A DNA stretch of 64,000 bases from Mycobacterium sp. BK086 (GTDB lineage Bacteria > Actinomycetota > Actinomycetes > Mycobacteriales > Mycobacteriaceae): positions 744,001 through 808,000 of the forward strand of contig SNWL01000004.1 of the NCBI GenBank assembly GCA_004362315.1, in the 5' to 3' direction. The position numbers and the translations under genes are program-made. The first letter of the stretch is position 1; each line of letters begins with the position of its first letter. Under the pieces are notes generated by a model. That model worked only from the letters and a program-made list of their open reading frames with translations, was not told where the DNA came from and ran no database searches. Positions 11,638-20,532 of the stretch are shown here, in pieces.

Positions 11638-12453
11638 TTAGGGCTGCCAGACCAGTTGGCGCAGTTCGGATGCCGCGTCGCTGTCGGTGTCGTACACCCG
11701 CACGATCGCCTCGTCACCCGGCTGCAGGTACGTGGACTCCCCCAGCTCCGTGTAGCGCGTCGCACCGATACCGATCAGCACCTTCTGCGGCCGGCCGGAG
11801 GCCACCATCAACGCGCCGACATCCTCCAAAGGTGTATCGGGCGAACCCTTTTGGTTGGCCAGCCGCTCGACGATCCAGTCCAGCAGCACTTCGCCGTAGT
11901 ACGAGTAACCGAGCAGCGGGCTGTCCACTCCGTACTCGTGGTGCACGCCGTCGGCGGTGCGCAGATGACACAACAGCCGCAACGTCGCGGTCGGTCCGTC
12001 CGGGGTCAGGTCACTGATATCGAAGAACTGGTGCGCAACACCTTTGGACGACGGGCCCCAGTTCTTCTTGTAACTGATCTTGGGCGCGTTGGGGCGGCGA
12101 ATCGAGCAGTCGTTGAACGCGCCGAGCGCAAAGGGCCGCAGCGTGACGACCGTGTCGCCCTCCCACACCACCTCGCACGCCAACCCGACCTCGGGCTCGA
12201 TCTGCAGGTTGAGCGGACCGTCGGCCTCGCTCGCCTCGGGCACCATCAGCGCGTCGTGCGAGAGCGGGAACTCCCCCAGGAAGCTGTCGTGACCAGGCGC
12301 GTACCACGGGAAGATGCCCTTGGGTGCGACGCCTTCACTGGCGACATTGACGAAATCGACTGCTTCACCGGCTTGTTCGAGGTGGCCGGCGAAGTTGCCG
12401 GCGACGCCGAAGCCGAACCAGCTCTTGACCTCGTCGAGGTCGAGTTCGATCAC
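11638..12453 (-). CDS. DUF5718-like protein
   Basis: 271 residues from GTG 12453, which overlaps the serS stop (GTGA), so it is translated behind seryl-tRNA synthetase. The N-terminus [19 protein letters not shown] and the segment [13 protein letters not shown] recall the DUF5718 family, which has a fold reminiscent of fumarylacetoacetate-hydrolase-type proteins; glutamates in [11 protein letters not shown] could bind metal. No signal peptide or membrane helix. The family assignment is from memory of sequence patterns, and the reaction is unknown. Confidence 0.72.
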   Translation of the reverse strand: MIELDLDEVKSWFGFGVAGNFAGHLEQAGEAVDFVNVASEGVAPKGIFPWYAPGHDSFLGEFPLSHDALMVPEASEADGPLNLQIEPEVGLACEVVWEGDTVVTLRPFALGAFNDCSIRRPNAPKISYKKNWGPSSKGVAHQFFDISDLTPDGPTATLRLLCHLRTADGVHHEYGVDSPLLGYSYYGEVLLDWIVERLANQKGSPDTPLEDVGALMVASGRPQKVLIGIGATRYTELGESTYLQPGDEAIVRVYDTDSDAASELRQLVWQP

Positions 12454-13703
12454 GGTTGCAGGACCTCCGTCCCAACGTAAGGCACCAGGGCGGCGGGAAC
12501 CCGCACGCTGCCGTCCGGCTGCTGATGGTTTTCCAGGATCGCGACCAGCCACCTCGTGGTGGCCAGCGTGCCGTTGAGCGTCGCCGCGATCTGCGGCTTG
12601 CCGTTCTCGTCGCGGTAGCGGGTGGCCAGCCGGCGGGCTTGGAACGTCGTGCAATTCGACGTCGAGGTCAGCTCGCGATAGGCCTGCTGGGTGGGAACCC
12701 ATGCCTCGCAGTCGAATTTGCGCGCTGCCGAGGAACCCAGATCGCCGGCGGCCACGTCGATCACTCGGTAAGGCACGTCGATGAGCTCGAGCATCTGACG
12801 CTGCCAGCCCAGCAGCCGCTGGTGTTCGGCCTCGGCATCCCCGGGACGGCAGTAGACGAAGCCCTCCACCTTGTCGAACTGGTGCACCCGAATGATGCCG
12901 CGGGTGTCCTTGCCGTAACTACCCGCCTCGCGCCGGAAGCACGACGACCACCCGGCATACCGCAGCGGGCCGCCCGACAGATCCAGGATCTCGCCGGAGT
13001 GATAGCCCGCCAGCGGGACCTCCGAGGTGCCGACCAGATAGAGGTCGTCCTCCTCGAGGTGATAGATCTCGTCGGCGTGGGCTCCGAGGAATCCGGTGCC
13101 GGCCATCACTTCCGGACGCACCAGCACCGGCGGGATCATCAGGGTGAAGCCGTTCTCGGTGGCCACCCGCACCGCCAGCTGCAGCAGGCCGAGCTGGAGC
13201 AGCGCCCCGCGGCCGGTCAGGAAGTAGAACCGAGAGCCCGACACCTTGGCGCCGCGCTCCATGTCGATGAGCCCCAGCGCCTCGCCGAGTTCGAGGTGGT
13301 CCTTCGGGTTCTCGATCTCCCGGGGCCGGCCCACGACGTCGAGCACGACGAAATCGTCCTCACCGCCGGCAGGGACACCGTCGATGATGACGTTCTGAAT
13401 GCCCATGTGCGCGCTCGTGAAGGCCGATTCGGCCTCGCTCTGCGCGGCTTCGGCGGACTTGACCGCGGCGGCCAGTTCCTTGGCCTGCTCGAGCAGCGCG
13501 GGCCGCTCGTCCGGGGACGCCGAACCGACCTTCTTACTGGCGGCCTTCTGCTCGGCCCGCAGTGAATCGGCGGTCGATATCGCCGCCCGGCGCGCGGTGT
13601 CGGCGTCCAGAAGAGCGTCGACGAGGCCCGGGTCCTCACCACGGCTGAGCTGGGACCGCCGTACCGCATCGGGGTCGTCGCGCAGCAGTTTCAGGTCGAT
13701 CAC
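12450..13703 (-). CDS. serS: Seryl-tRNA synthetase SerS
   Basis: Charges tRNA-Ser and tRNA-Sec with serine. 417 residues from GTG 13703 ([17 protein letters not shown]), matching the usual 419-residue length; longer upstream extensions are not part of the family. The N-terminal coiled-coil arm spans about 30-105. The class II catalytic core has motif 2 in [20 protein letters not shown] and motif 3 in [15 protein letters not shown] near the C-terminus. It is followed by an overlapping DUF5718-like gene. The upstream neighbour on the other strand is the septum-formation-like gene, as at Rv3834c/Rv3835. Confidence 0.97.
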   Translation of the reverse strand: MIDLKLLRDDPDAVRRSQLSRGEDPGLVDALLDADTARRAAISTADSLRAEQKAASKKVGSASPDERPALLEQAKELAAAVKSAEAAQSEAESAFTSAHMGIQNVIIDGVPAGGEDDFVVLDVVGRPREIENPKDHLELGEALGLIDMERGAKVSGSRFYFLTGRGALLQLGLLQLAVRVATENGFTLMIPPVLVRPEVMAGTGFLGAHADEIYHLEEDDLYLVGTSEVPLAGYHSGEILDLSGGPLRYAGWSSCFRREAGSYGKDTRGIIRVHQFDKVEGFVYCRPGDAEAEHQRLLGWQRQMLELIDVPYRVIDVAAGDLGSSAARKFDCEAWVPTQQAYRELTSTSNCTTFQARRLATRYRDENGKPQIAATLNGTLATTRWLVAILENHQQPDGSVRVPAALVPYVGTEVLQP

Positions 13704-13822
13704 GCCCGCAACCCTAGCTATTGCCGTCGGCCGCCGCGTCGGCCCCTCCGGCCGAACACACAGCACAACCCCATAACAGTACAACTGCATCACTTGTCAC
13801 ACGGCTGCGCGCGGCTGCCACA

Positions 13823-15211
13823 ATGGAGGCGATGTTGCAGTTATCCGAGCGTGAGGACGCGTCGCCCGAGCTGCCCGAACCGGGCGCGCCGCGGCGCTCC
13901 TTCCTGGGCACATTTGCGGCCACCTCGACCCGCCGTGCGCTGCTGCTGACCGCGCTCGGCGGCCTGCTGATCGCCGGTGTCGTCACCGCCCTGCCCATCG
14001 GATTCAACAACCGCCTCGCCGGATACGCCGGCTCCGACCCCCTGTCTGGTGTCAAAGGCACAAAGGCGTTCGCCAACGCCAAGGCGGGCAGCTGCCTGAA
14101 CTGGCCCGGCAAGGATCCCGACTCGGCCACGATCGTCGATTGCAAGAACGATCACCGCTTCGAGGTCGCCGAATCGGTCGATATGCGGACCTACCCCGGC
14201 ACCGAATACGGGCCCGATGCCGCGCCGCCCACGGCCGCGCGGATCCAGCAGATCAGTCTCGAGCAGTGCCAGCCCGCCGTCGAGCGCTACCTCGGCGACA
14301 AGTTCGATCCCAACAGCAAGTTCACGATCAGCATGCTGTGGTCCGGCGACAAGCGCTGGAAGGAGGACGGCGAGCGGCGCATGCTGTGCGGCCTGCAGCT
14401 GCCGGGTGCCGACGGGCAGCAGCTCCAATTCAAGGGCCGGGTGGCCGAAGTCGACCAGTCCAAGGTCTGGCCGGCCGGTACCTGCCTCGGCATCGACCCG
14501 CCCACCAACCAGCCGACCGACGTTCCCGTGGACTGCGGCGCACCGCACGCCATGGAGGTCACCGGTGCGGTGAACCTGGCGGAGAAGTTCTCCGGCGGCC
14601 TGCCCTCGGATGCCGACCAGGACGCGTTCATCAAGGACGCCTGCACCCGGATGACCGACGCCTACCTGGCACCGCTGCAGTTGCGCTCCACCACCCTGAC
14701 GCTCATCTACAGCACGATCTCGCTGCCGAGCTGGACCGCGGGCAGCCATCAGGTGGCCTGCAGCATCGGCGCCACCCTGGGCAACGGCGGCTGGGCGACG
14801 CTGATCAACCCGGCCAAGGGCGCGCTGCTGATCAACGGGATGCCCCCGATTCCGCCGCCCGACATCCCTCAGGAGCGCCTGAGCCTCCCGTCGATCCCGT
14901 TGCTGCCCAGCGTCCCGACGACGCAATACTCACCGTCGACCAGCGACAGCAGTCAGTCCAGCCAGTCGACGCAATCCACCCAGACACAGCATCTGCCGCA
15001 GCAGTCCACCCAGCAGACGCAGGCCCCCACCTCGACGGCGGCTCCCACGACCGACGGCGCCCCGCCACCGCAGGACGGCAACGTGCTCAACGGCCAGTTC
15101 GTGCCCGCACAGCCGGCGCCGCCGCCTGTCGACGCGCCTCCGATGGACGGCCCGCCGCCGCCCGCGGGCCCGCCGCCCGGTCCGGCGGACGTACCTCCTC
15201 CGCCCGCTTAG
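13823..15211 (+). CDS. Membrane-anchored septum-formation-domain protein (Rv3835-like)
   Basis: 462 residues if started at ATG 13823 (MEAMLQLSERED); ATG 13832 is nearly as good. A single membrane helix lies at about 34-56 (RALLLTALGGLLIAGVVTAL), so the bulk is extracytoplasmic. Two septum-formation-type repeats follow, each with paired cysteines: GSCLNWP...VDCKNDHRFEV and GTCLGID...VDCGAPHAMEV. The last third is low-complexity Ser/Gln then Pro/Ala, probably spanning the wall. The corresponding tuberculosis protein Rv3835 is also a conserved membrane protein next to serS. The stop shares a base with the next start (TAGTG). Confidence 0.85.
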   Translation: MEAMLQLSEREDASPELPEPGAPRRSFLGTFAATSTRRALLLTALGGLLIAGVVTALPIGFNNRLAGYAGSDPLSGVKGTKAFANAKAGSCLNWPGKDPDSATIVDCKNDHRFEVAESVDMRTYPGTEYGPDAAPPTAARIQQISLEQCQPAVERYLGDKFDPNSKFTISMLWSGDKRWKEDGERRMLCGLQLPGADGQQLQFKGRVAEVDQSKVWPAGTCLGIDPPTNQPTDVPVDCGAPHAMEVTGAVNLAEKFSGGLPSDADQDAFIKDACTRMTDAYLAPLQLRSTTLTLIYSTISLPSWTAGSHQVACSIGATLGNGGWATLINPAKGALLINGMPPIPPPDIPQERLSLPSIPLLPSVPTTQYSPSTSDSSQSSQSTQSTQTQHLPQQSTQQTQAPTSTAAPTTDGAPPPQDGNVLNGQFVPAQPAPPPVDAPPMDGPPPPAGPPPGPADVPPPPA

Positions 15212-15561
15212 TGTCCGTCCGGATGGACCCGCAGCGGTTCGAGGAATTGGTCGGCGACGCACTGGATCTCATTCCACCCGGACTTGCCAAGGCGATCGAC
15301 AACGTCGTGATCCTGGTCGAGCCCGCGAACCCCGAGGATCCCGACCTGCTCGGCCTCTACGAGGGCGTGGCGCTCACCGAACGCGATTCCAGTTACGCCG
15401 GATCACTTCCTGACACCGTCACGATCTATCGGGAACCGTTGCTGGACATGTGCGATACCGAGGCCGACGTGGTCGAGGAGGTCGCGATCACCGTAATCCA
15501 CGAGATCGCACACCATTTCGGGATCGACGACGATCGACTTCACGAATTAGGCTGGGGCTGA
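15211..15561 (+). CDS. Zincin-like metallopeptidase (Rv3836-like)
   Basis: 116 residues from GTG 15211 (TAGTG overlap with the upstream stop) or 112 from ATG 15223. The minimal metallopeptidase motif HEIAHHFGIDDDRLHELG sits at the C-terminus: HExxH with a downstream aspartate, as in the zincin_1 (MMP-like) family. No secretion signal, so it is cytosolic. It forms an operon with the septum-formation-like protein, a pairing kept at Rv3835/Rv3836. Its substrate is not known. Confidence 0.85.
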   Translation: MSVRMDPQRFEELVGDALDLIPPGLAKAIDNVVILVEPANPEDPDLLGLYEGVALTERDSSYAGSLPDTVTIYREPLLDMCDTEADVVEEVAITVIHEIAHHFGIDDDRLHELGWG

Positions 15562-15568
15562 ACTACTT

Positions 15569-16315
15569 TCAGCGTGCCGGATCGCCGTTCCAGCTGAAGC
15601 TGTTGACATACTTGCCCATGTCCTGAGCGATCTGCACATTCGCCGCCGACGGCAGCCCGGGACCGAAATCCGGACCGAACGCGTGATAGGGACCCACCGC
15701 GCCGGCCACCAGCGCCAGGTCGTTCTTGACCGAGACCAGCAGCACTGTGCGAATGCGGATGTAGCTGTTGCTCGTTCCTTGTGGCCACGAGTCGGCCACC
15801 TCCCCGTAGCCGGGCTGATAGCCGACCATCGCATTGGGGATCTCGTAGGCGATCTTGGCATCGGGGAACTTCTGCTTCAACAGATCCCTGGCGATCGTCT
15901 GAGCGTTGCGCCCTCTGGCCGGCTCCGAGAACAATTGCAGGACACCGGTATCGCCGCCGGTGAACTTCGCGGTCACCCCGTTGCCCTTGGTCTCGATCTC
16001 GTACGCCGAGCCCGGCGCGGGGTAGGACACCGAGAACGACCCGTCAGCCGCGGTGAAGCGGGGCAGCCCGGTCACGGGTGTGCCCATCGGTGGGGCGCCA
16101 CATTCCGGCGGGCACATGTAGCGCGGCACCTTCTTGGTCACCGTGAGCGACACCCCGACCAATACCAGAGCGACGACGACGATTCCGGCGGCCCACAGCC
16201 CGAGGGTGCGGCGGAACCGGACCCGACGACCAGTTTCGGGGACGAGGTAGTTTCCGCGGGGCAGCGCATAGCCCGGGAACTCTTCCTCCTCGGAAGCGCC
16301 CGAGGGTTTTGTCAC
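15569..16315 (-). CDS. Membrane-anchored extracytoplasmic protein, last gene of the S53 operon
   Basis: 248 residues from GTG 16315, overlapping the upstream stop (GTGA). A cytosolic N-tail of about 35 residues is followed by one membrane helix (LGLWAAGIVVVALVLVGVSL, about 38-57) and an extracytoplasmic domain. The domain starts with a CPPECG pair of cysteines and a sequence FSVSYPAPGSAYEI that looks like a PsbP/MOG1-type or lipid-binding fold. No enzyme motif is seen. Being co-translated with a membrane protein and an exported protease suggests an accessory or substrate role; this is inference. Confidence 0.78.
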   Translation of the reverse strand: MTKPSGASEEEEFPGYALPRGNYLVPETGRRVRFRRTLGLWAAGIVVVALVLVGVSLTVTKKVPRYMCPPECGAPPMGTPVTGLPRFTAADGSFSVSYPAPGSAYEIETKGNGVTAKFTGGDTGVLQLFSEPARGRNAQTIARDLLKQKFPDAKIAYEIPNAMVGYQPGYGEVADSWPQGTSNSYIRIRTVLLVSVKNDLALVAGAVGPYHAFGPDFGPGLPSAANVQIAQDMGKYVNSFSWNGDPAR

Positions 16316-17523
16316 GACCCCTCCGCGGCGACCCGCACCGGCCGCGCCTCACGACGCTCGTTCCGCGACGCGCGTGACGACGCGCGCGTCGCCACCCCGC
16401 AGGCCGGGCAGAACGCCATATCCGGCACGACATGCTGGCAGTGGATGCACAGGAGCGGCTCGTCCTGGTCGATCGGATCGTGCGCCTCGTGCATCAGCGC
16501 GAGCTGAACCGCAATGCGCAGCAACACCAGCACGACCAGAGTCAGGACGACGTGGACGGTAAGCATCTGCAGTTGCGGCATGCCCATGATGTCGGTGACC
16601 GCGGCGCCGGTGTGAATCAACACGACCACGATCGCCAGGAAGAACAGCATCGCGCGGATCCGGCCGGGGTGCTCGTGCGGGTTGGAGTCCTGCCCCTTGA
16701 ACCACAGGGCGATGCCGATCATGCCGCCGGCCACCGCCGCGGTCAGCGGGATCGTCACACCGCACAGGATCGCCTCGACGAGCAGGCTCAGGAAGGGACG
16801 GCTGTGAACGAGCAGTCCGGTGGCGAACTGCGGAGCCAGTCGGGTCAGCGTCGCCCCCGCGGCGAACATCAGTGCCGCCAGCGCGCCGATCACGAAGCCG
16901 TCCAACGACTCTCGCGAGGTGGGCCGTAACAGGCGCACCAAGACGGTCGGCACGAGCATGAGGATCATCCCGCCGGCGGGGATCATGATTCCTTCACGCA
17001 TGAGGTGATGGATGGCCAGGCCGGCGGCCATCGGGACACCGTAGGCTTTCGCAACCATCTGGCCTGTCAACAGCACCCAGCCCACCCCGAGTGCCGCACC
17101 CAGGGTGCCGGCCAGCACCATCGACCACACCGACATGTCGCGGTAGACGGCCGACTCGCTGAGGTAGAGCAGGAACAGCAGCGGCAGTCCGAGAGCGGCG
17201 ACGGTGATCAGCGCCGCCGGCATCTTGACCACCGCGAACAGCACCAGGCCGACGAGGATCAGCGCGACACCCACCCGGAACGGGGTCCGGGATCGCTGGG
17301 GCAGATGGGGGAACAGTGAGCTGGTGATCGCGGGCCGGAGCACGCTTTCGCCCGGCGATGCGCCGAAGACGTCGCCCCGCAACGCGCGCAGCCAGCGCGG
17401 TCCGCGCGTGGCCTCGGAGGCGAGATGGCCGCCGCAGTAGCCGCAGAACGCCCCTGCCGGGACGTCCATCTGGCAGACGCCGCACTCCATCACTGGGACG
17501 TCGTCGTCGTCCGGGGCGGTCAT
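16312..17523 (-). CDS. Polytopic membrane protein with zinc ribbons at both ends
   Basis: 403 residues from ATG 17523, overlapping the S53 protease stop by 4 bases. The N-terminus has a zinc ribbon CGVCQMDVPAGAFCGYCG and the C-terminus a second, CIHCQHVVPDMAFCPACG. Between them are about nine hydrophobic segments (residues about 80-355). A histidine pair followed by MREG occurs in the fourth loop. I looked for PrsW or rhomboid protease motifs and found none that convince. Zinc ribbons at both ends of a membrane protein suggest cytosolic adaptor domains. It lies between an exported protease and an anchored protein in one operon. Confidence 0.8.
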   Translation of the reverse strand: MTAPDDDDVPVMECGVCQMDVPAGAFCGYCGGHLASEATRGPRWLRALRGDVFGASPGESVLRPAITSSLFPHLPQRSRTPFRVGVALILVGLVLFAVVKMPAALITVAALGLPLLFLLYLSESAVYRDMSVWSMVLAGTLGAALGVGWVLLTGQMVAKAYGVPMAAGLAIHHLMREGIMIPAGGMILMLVPTVLVRLLRPTSRESLDGFVIGALAALMFAAGATLTRLAPQFATGLLVHSRPFLSLLVEAILCGVTIPLTAAVAGGMIGIALWFKGQDSNPHEHPGRIRAMLFFLAIVVVLIHTGAAVTDIMGMPQLQMLTVHVVLTLVVLVLLRIAVQLALMHEAHDPIDQDEPLLCIHCQHVVPDMAFCPACGVATRASSRASRNERREARPVRVAAEGS

Positions 17524-19127
17524 CCGACCACTTTCTGGGTCACGAGAATATTCTGCGCCAGATTTTCGACATTGGGCGTGCCCAGGCCGGTCACCAGGTC
17601 ATAGCCCGGTCCGGCATTGGCCACCGCGTTGCCGCCGAGGACGACATCGCGGAACGCGGGCAACGGGGTGCCTTCGGCGATGGTGTAGAGGATCGGGTTG
17701 ATATTGCCGATCAGCGAGCCTCCCTTGTCGACCACGTATTGATTCATCAATGCCGTCAGCCCGGCCCAGATGGGCGCGGCCAGCGACGTGCCGCCGCCGA
17801 TGATCAGATTCTGGTTGAAGACGATCTGCACACCGGTGAACGGGTCGGCGACCGCGGCGATGTCCGGGGTGAGGCGCTTACCCTCACCGCCCGGGACATT
17901 CAGGGCCCGTTGCCAATCCGGCCGCTCGTAGAGATTGGACACCCCACCACCGGTGCCCTGGGACAGCGGCGGGTCGAACCAGGATTGCTCGGCCAGCCAG
18001 TCGCCCTTGTCATCGGTGGACACCGTGGTGCCACCCACGTCGGTCATCTCCGGCAGCGAGGCCACCGCATCGAGCCCGACGTCGTTGTTGCTCGGCGGCG
18101 ACGACCATTCGTCGCCGCCCTTGCAGTCGAGCCCGGCCAGGTCGCCGCTGGCGTCGAAGGCCGTCGTGCCCGAGCGGTGCGCGGCCGACAGCGCCGCCCG
18201 CACGGGCACCAGATCGGCGGCGGTGATGAGCTTGTCGCAACCCCAGCCGATGGAAAAGCTCCACACCGCACCGGGATAGCTCTTTTCGGTGTCCTCCATC
18301 AGCTTGGCGATCTTCTCGTACGATCCGTCGCCCTCCACGGTGGGCCGGGCGTTCACCAACACCTTCTTGGCGTCCGGGGCGATCGCGTGGATCGCCTCGA
18401 GATCCATGGTCGCCTCGCCGCGGCGTGCCTCGGGCATGCCGCCGACGACCTCAGGGGTGAACTTCGGCAAGTTGAAACTGGTCGCGAAGGTGTCGAGGTC
18501 GGCTTGGTCGACGCCGTCGAAGGCGAAGACGACGACGGTCGTGCCCTTGCCGGTGTAGCCCTTCTCGTGCAACGGCATCGCGTTGTAGGTGCGCAGCAGG
18601 GCGCTGGGGTTCAGGCCTTGATCGGGAACCTCCAGCGGCAGCATCCACACCTTCGATTCACGGTGCGGCGTGTAGCCGAGGATGCGGCCGAGTCCGGACA
18701 CTTCGATGCTGAGCGACTGCGGCACGGAGGGCTGCTGGGGCGAGGCGTAGAAGACCTGGCCGCGCTTGCCGCGGTAGTCGTGGACGTCGACATCGAAGGC
18801 ACCGGACACCGCGTCGGGTGCGCCTTCGAGGATCGCCCAGCTGTCTCCGGGGCGCCAACGCACAGAGAGGTTTTGGCGGTCAGCCCATCCCATCAGAAGG
18901 TCAGGGCGAGAATCGTCGCGCAGTGCGGCGGTCAACTGAATGTGGTCGGTACGGGCCGGACCAAGGTCGACGGAGCTGGCGAGGAGAGACGCGTACGGGC
19001 CGCTGATCATCCCGGAATCGGCGGGTGCCGAAGACCGATGGAGATCAGCGACCAGTACAGCGGCTGCGGTCAGCATCCCCACCAACCCCACCGCTGACAA
19101 CGTGCGAAGGCGCTGTGCCCCGATCAT
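17520..19127 (-). CDS. Exported S53 (sedolisin-type) serine-carboxyl protease
   Basis: 535 residues from ATG 19127. A signal or anchor helix lies at about 9-28. A pro-domain (about 50-165) has the Pro-kumamolisin pattern of S53 zymogens. The catalytic set is present: E238 and D242 in GEATMD, the oxyanion aspartate D329 in FDASGDLAG, and the nucleophile S448 in GGGTSLAAP. The C-terminal calcium-site segment GPGYDLVTGLGTP is also kept, so the enzyme should be active after self-cleavage, probably at acidic pH as for known sedolisins. It follows a small lipoprotein gene by 42 bases and leads into two overlapping membrane genes. Confidence 0.9.
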   Translation of the reverse strand: MIGAQRLRTLSAVGLVGMLTAAAVLVADLHRSSAPADSGMISGPYASLLASSVDLGPARTDHIQLTAALRDDSRPDLLMGWADRQNLSVRWRPGDSWAILEGAPDAVSGAFDVDVHDYRGKRGQVFYASPQQPSVPQSLSIEVSGLGRILGYTPHRESKVWMLPLEVPDQGLNPSALLRTYNAMPLHEKGYTGKGTTVVVFAFDGVDQADLDTFATSFNLPKFTPEVVGGMPEARRGEATMDLEAIHAIAPDAKKVLVNARPTVEGDGSYEKIAKLMEDTEKSYPGAVWSFSIGWGCDKLITAADLVPVRAALSAAHRSGTTAFDASGDLAGLDCKGGDEWSSPPSNNDVGLDAVASLPEMTDVGGTTVSTDDKGDWLAEQSWFDPPLSQGTGGGVSNLYERPDWQRALNVPGGEGKRLTPDIAAVADPFTGVQIVFNQNLIIGGGTSLAAPIWAGLTALMNQYVVDKGGSLIGNINPILYTIAEGTPLPAFRDVVLGGNAVANAGPGYDLVTGLGTPNVENLAQNILVTQKVVG

Positions 19128-19169
19128 TGTCGGCGGAGGGTGGCTATGGACGGATGCGGACCGTGCGGC

Positions 19170-19433
19170 TTAGTTGCCGCCGGTGATGACGTTGCCGGGC
19201 AGCGCGGTCGGCGCCGGCGGGGCCTTGACAGTGGGCGTGAAGGAGTTGGCGCCACCAGGCGACACAGCCTTCTCCGTGGGCGACGGCGCAGGCGCGCTCG
19301 TCGTCGTGGTCGGCGTGGTGCTCTCCGGCGCCTTGTCCTTGTCCTTACCGCAGGCGGTCAGCGTGCCCATGCCGACGATCGCGAGCCCGCCAGCACAAAG
19401 CGCAATCTGTCGAGTCAAACGACCTGACATCAT
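19170..19433 (-). CDS. Small lipoprotein, Pro/Thr-rich
   Basis: 87 residues (ATG 19433 or the adjacent ATG). A basic start, a hydrophobic stretch and the lipobox LTAC (Cys at about 28) mark a lipoprotein. The mature part has a KDKDK patch and then a Thr/Pro/Ser-rich tail. It lies on the same strand 42 bases before the S53 protease gene and may be the first gene of that operon. Function unknown. Confidence 0.75.
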   Translation of the reverse strand: MMSGRLTRQIALCAGGLAIVGMGTLTACGKDKDKAPESTTPTTTTSAPAPSPTEKAVSPGGANSFTPTVKAPPAPTALPGNVITGGN

Positions 19434-19641
19434 GATCAGTCCTTACTTCTCAAGCCGGGATTAATTAATGCGTCGCTGGCTGGCCCGGCAGTAAACCAGC
19501 CCACCCCCGAAGGGCCGAGGACACTCAAGATAACTCACCGCCCCAGCAATTGCATAGCAACTTTCGCGACGGGCGAAAATGGCTCCCTGAGACCCCGCGT
19601 GGCAACAGCACTTCCGCGGCCCGAAATGCTATGAACGAACC

Positions 19642-19839
19642 ATGGTACAAAGCTGCCGAGAATGCGCCGCTGGCCTGCGACATTGTCACGGTACGCTGAT
19701 CCTTCACGCCGTGCATCGCGGGGAGTGCACCGAGGTTGGTTGCGACGCACCCGAGCTGGTTGTTCACACTTTCGTCATTGATTGCGACACCGTCGGATGT
19801 GACTGCTCTCAGCAAACCGCGAATCGGTTGGCTGGATAA
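19642..19839 (+). CDS. Small cysteine-rich protein, probably metal binding
   Basis: 65 residues from ATG 19642. Eight cysteines fall at about positions 5, 8, 15, 29, 34, 48, 53 and 55, with several histidines, in the order CREC, HCHGT, ECTEVGCD and DCDTVGCDC. This spacing suggests one or two zinc or iron sites. The frame is a real gene rather than a shadow: the motif is dense and ordered, the coding strand has no competing gene, and I recall similar small proteins in other mycobacteria. It ends 6 bases before the convergent stop of the mutase-like gene. Confidence 0.7.
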   Translation: MVQSCRECAAGLRHCHGTLILHAVHRGECTEVGCDAPELVVHTFVIDCDTVGCDCSQQTANRLAG

Positions 19840-19845
19840 TTCCTT

Positions 19846-20532
19846 TCAGCCCATGGGATCGACGGATTCGAGCGCATCCGCGACCGGGTGGAGGTCGGCC
19901 TCCGGGTAGAACGGCGGGCTGAGTGGGCCCCACTGGACGCAGCTCCAGCGGCCGTCGGTGATCGGCGCCAACACCACCGATTCGGTGTTGGCCAAGTGGT
20001 GGTCGAGCACGAAGCTGCTCTCCACCCCCGCCAGTGTCGCCGCGATCAACCGGATCGCCGCGCCATGGCTCACCACCACGATGTCCTCGGTCCAGGCGTG
20101 ATTGTCGAGATAGCGCAGCCGCAGGTCGGTAACCACCGGGAGGTAGCGATCCAGAACGTCACTGGCGCTCTCCCCGCCGGGCATCGGGACCGCCAGCTCC
20201 CCTTCGTGCCAGCGCTGGTAGATCGCATTGAACTCGGCGATCGCGTCGTCGTCGTTGCGGTTCTCCAGCTCGCCGGCCTGCACCTCGTGAATGCCCTCGA
20301 ACTCCTCGGCGGACAGCCGCAGCTGGGTGCCGATCTCGGTTGCGGTCTGGGCCGCCCGTCGGGCGATCGAGTGCACCAGCAGCCCGGGCGGGCGGCTGCG
20401 GGCGAGGGCGAAATCGCGGGCTTGTTCCCGGCCGAGGTCGGTGAGGTCAGCCCCGGGAGGACGGGTGTCGATACGGCGCTCGACGTTGCCGTGCGATTGC
20501 CCGTGACGCAGCAGGATCAGCCGTCCACTCAT
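19846..20532 (-). CDS. Histidine phosphatase (phosphoglycerate-mutase-like)
   Basis: 228 residues from ATG 20532. The catalytic RHG is at 9-11 (LLRHGQSHGN), the second histidine is in VVVSHGAAIRL, and the proton-donor glutamate region is IHEVQAGELENR. It is the homologue of Rv3837c. Members of this branch are usually general phosphatases rather than glycolytic mutases. Its start overlaps the pheA stop by 4 bases, a pairing conserved in mycobacteria. Confidence 0.92.
   Translation of the reverse strand: MSGRLILLRHGQSHGNVERRIDTRPPGADLTDLGREQARDFALARSRPPGLLVHSIARRAAQTATEIGTQLRLSAEEFEGIHEVQAGELENRNDDDAIAEFNAIYQRWHEGELAVPMPGGESASDVLDRYLPVVTDLRLRYLDNHAWTEDIVVVSHGAAIRLIAATLAGVESSFVLDHHLANTESVVLAPITDGRWSCVQWGPLSPPFYPEADLHPVADALESVDPMG

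Noticed and set aside
16312-17523. PrsW- or rhomboid-type intramembrane protease
   Set aside because: No paired glutamate, GxSG or HExxH motif in the membrane segments.
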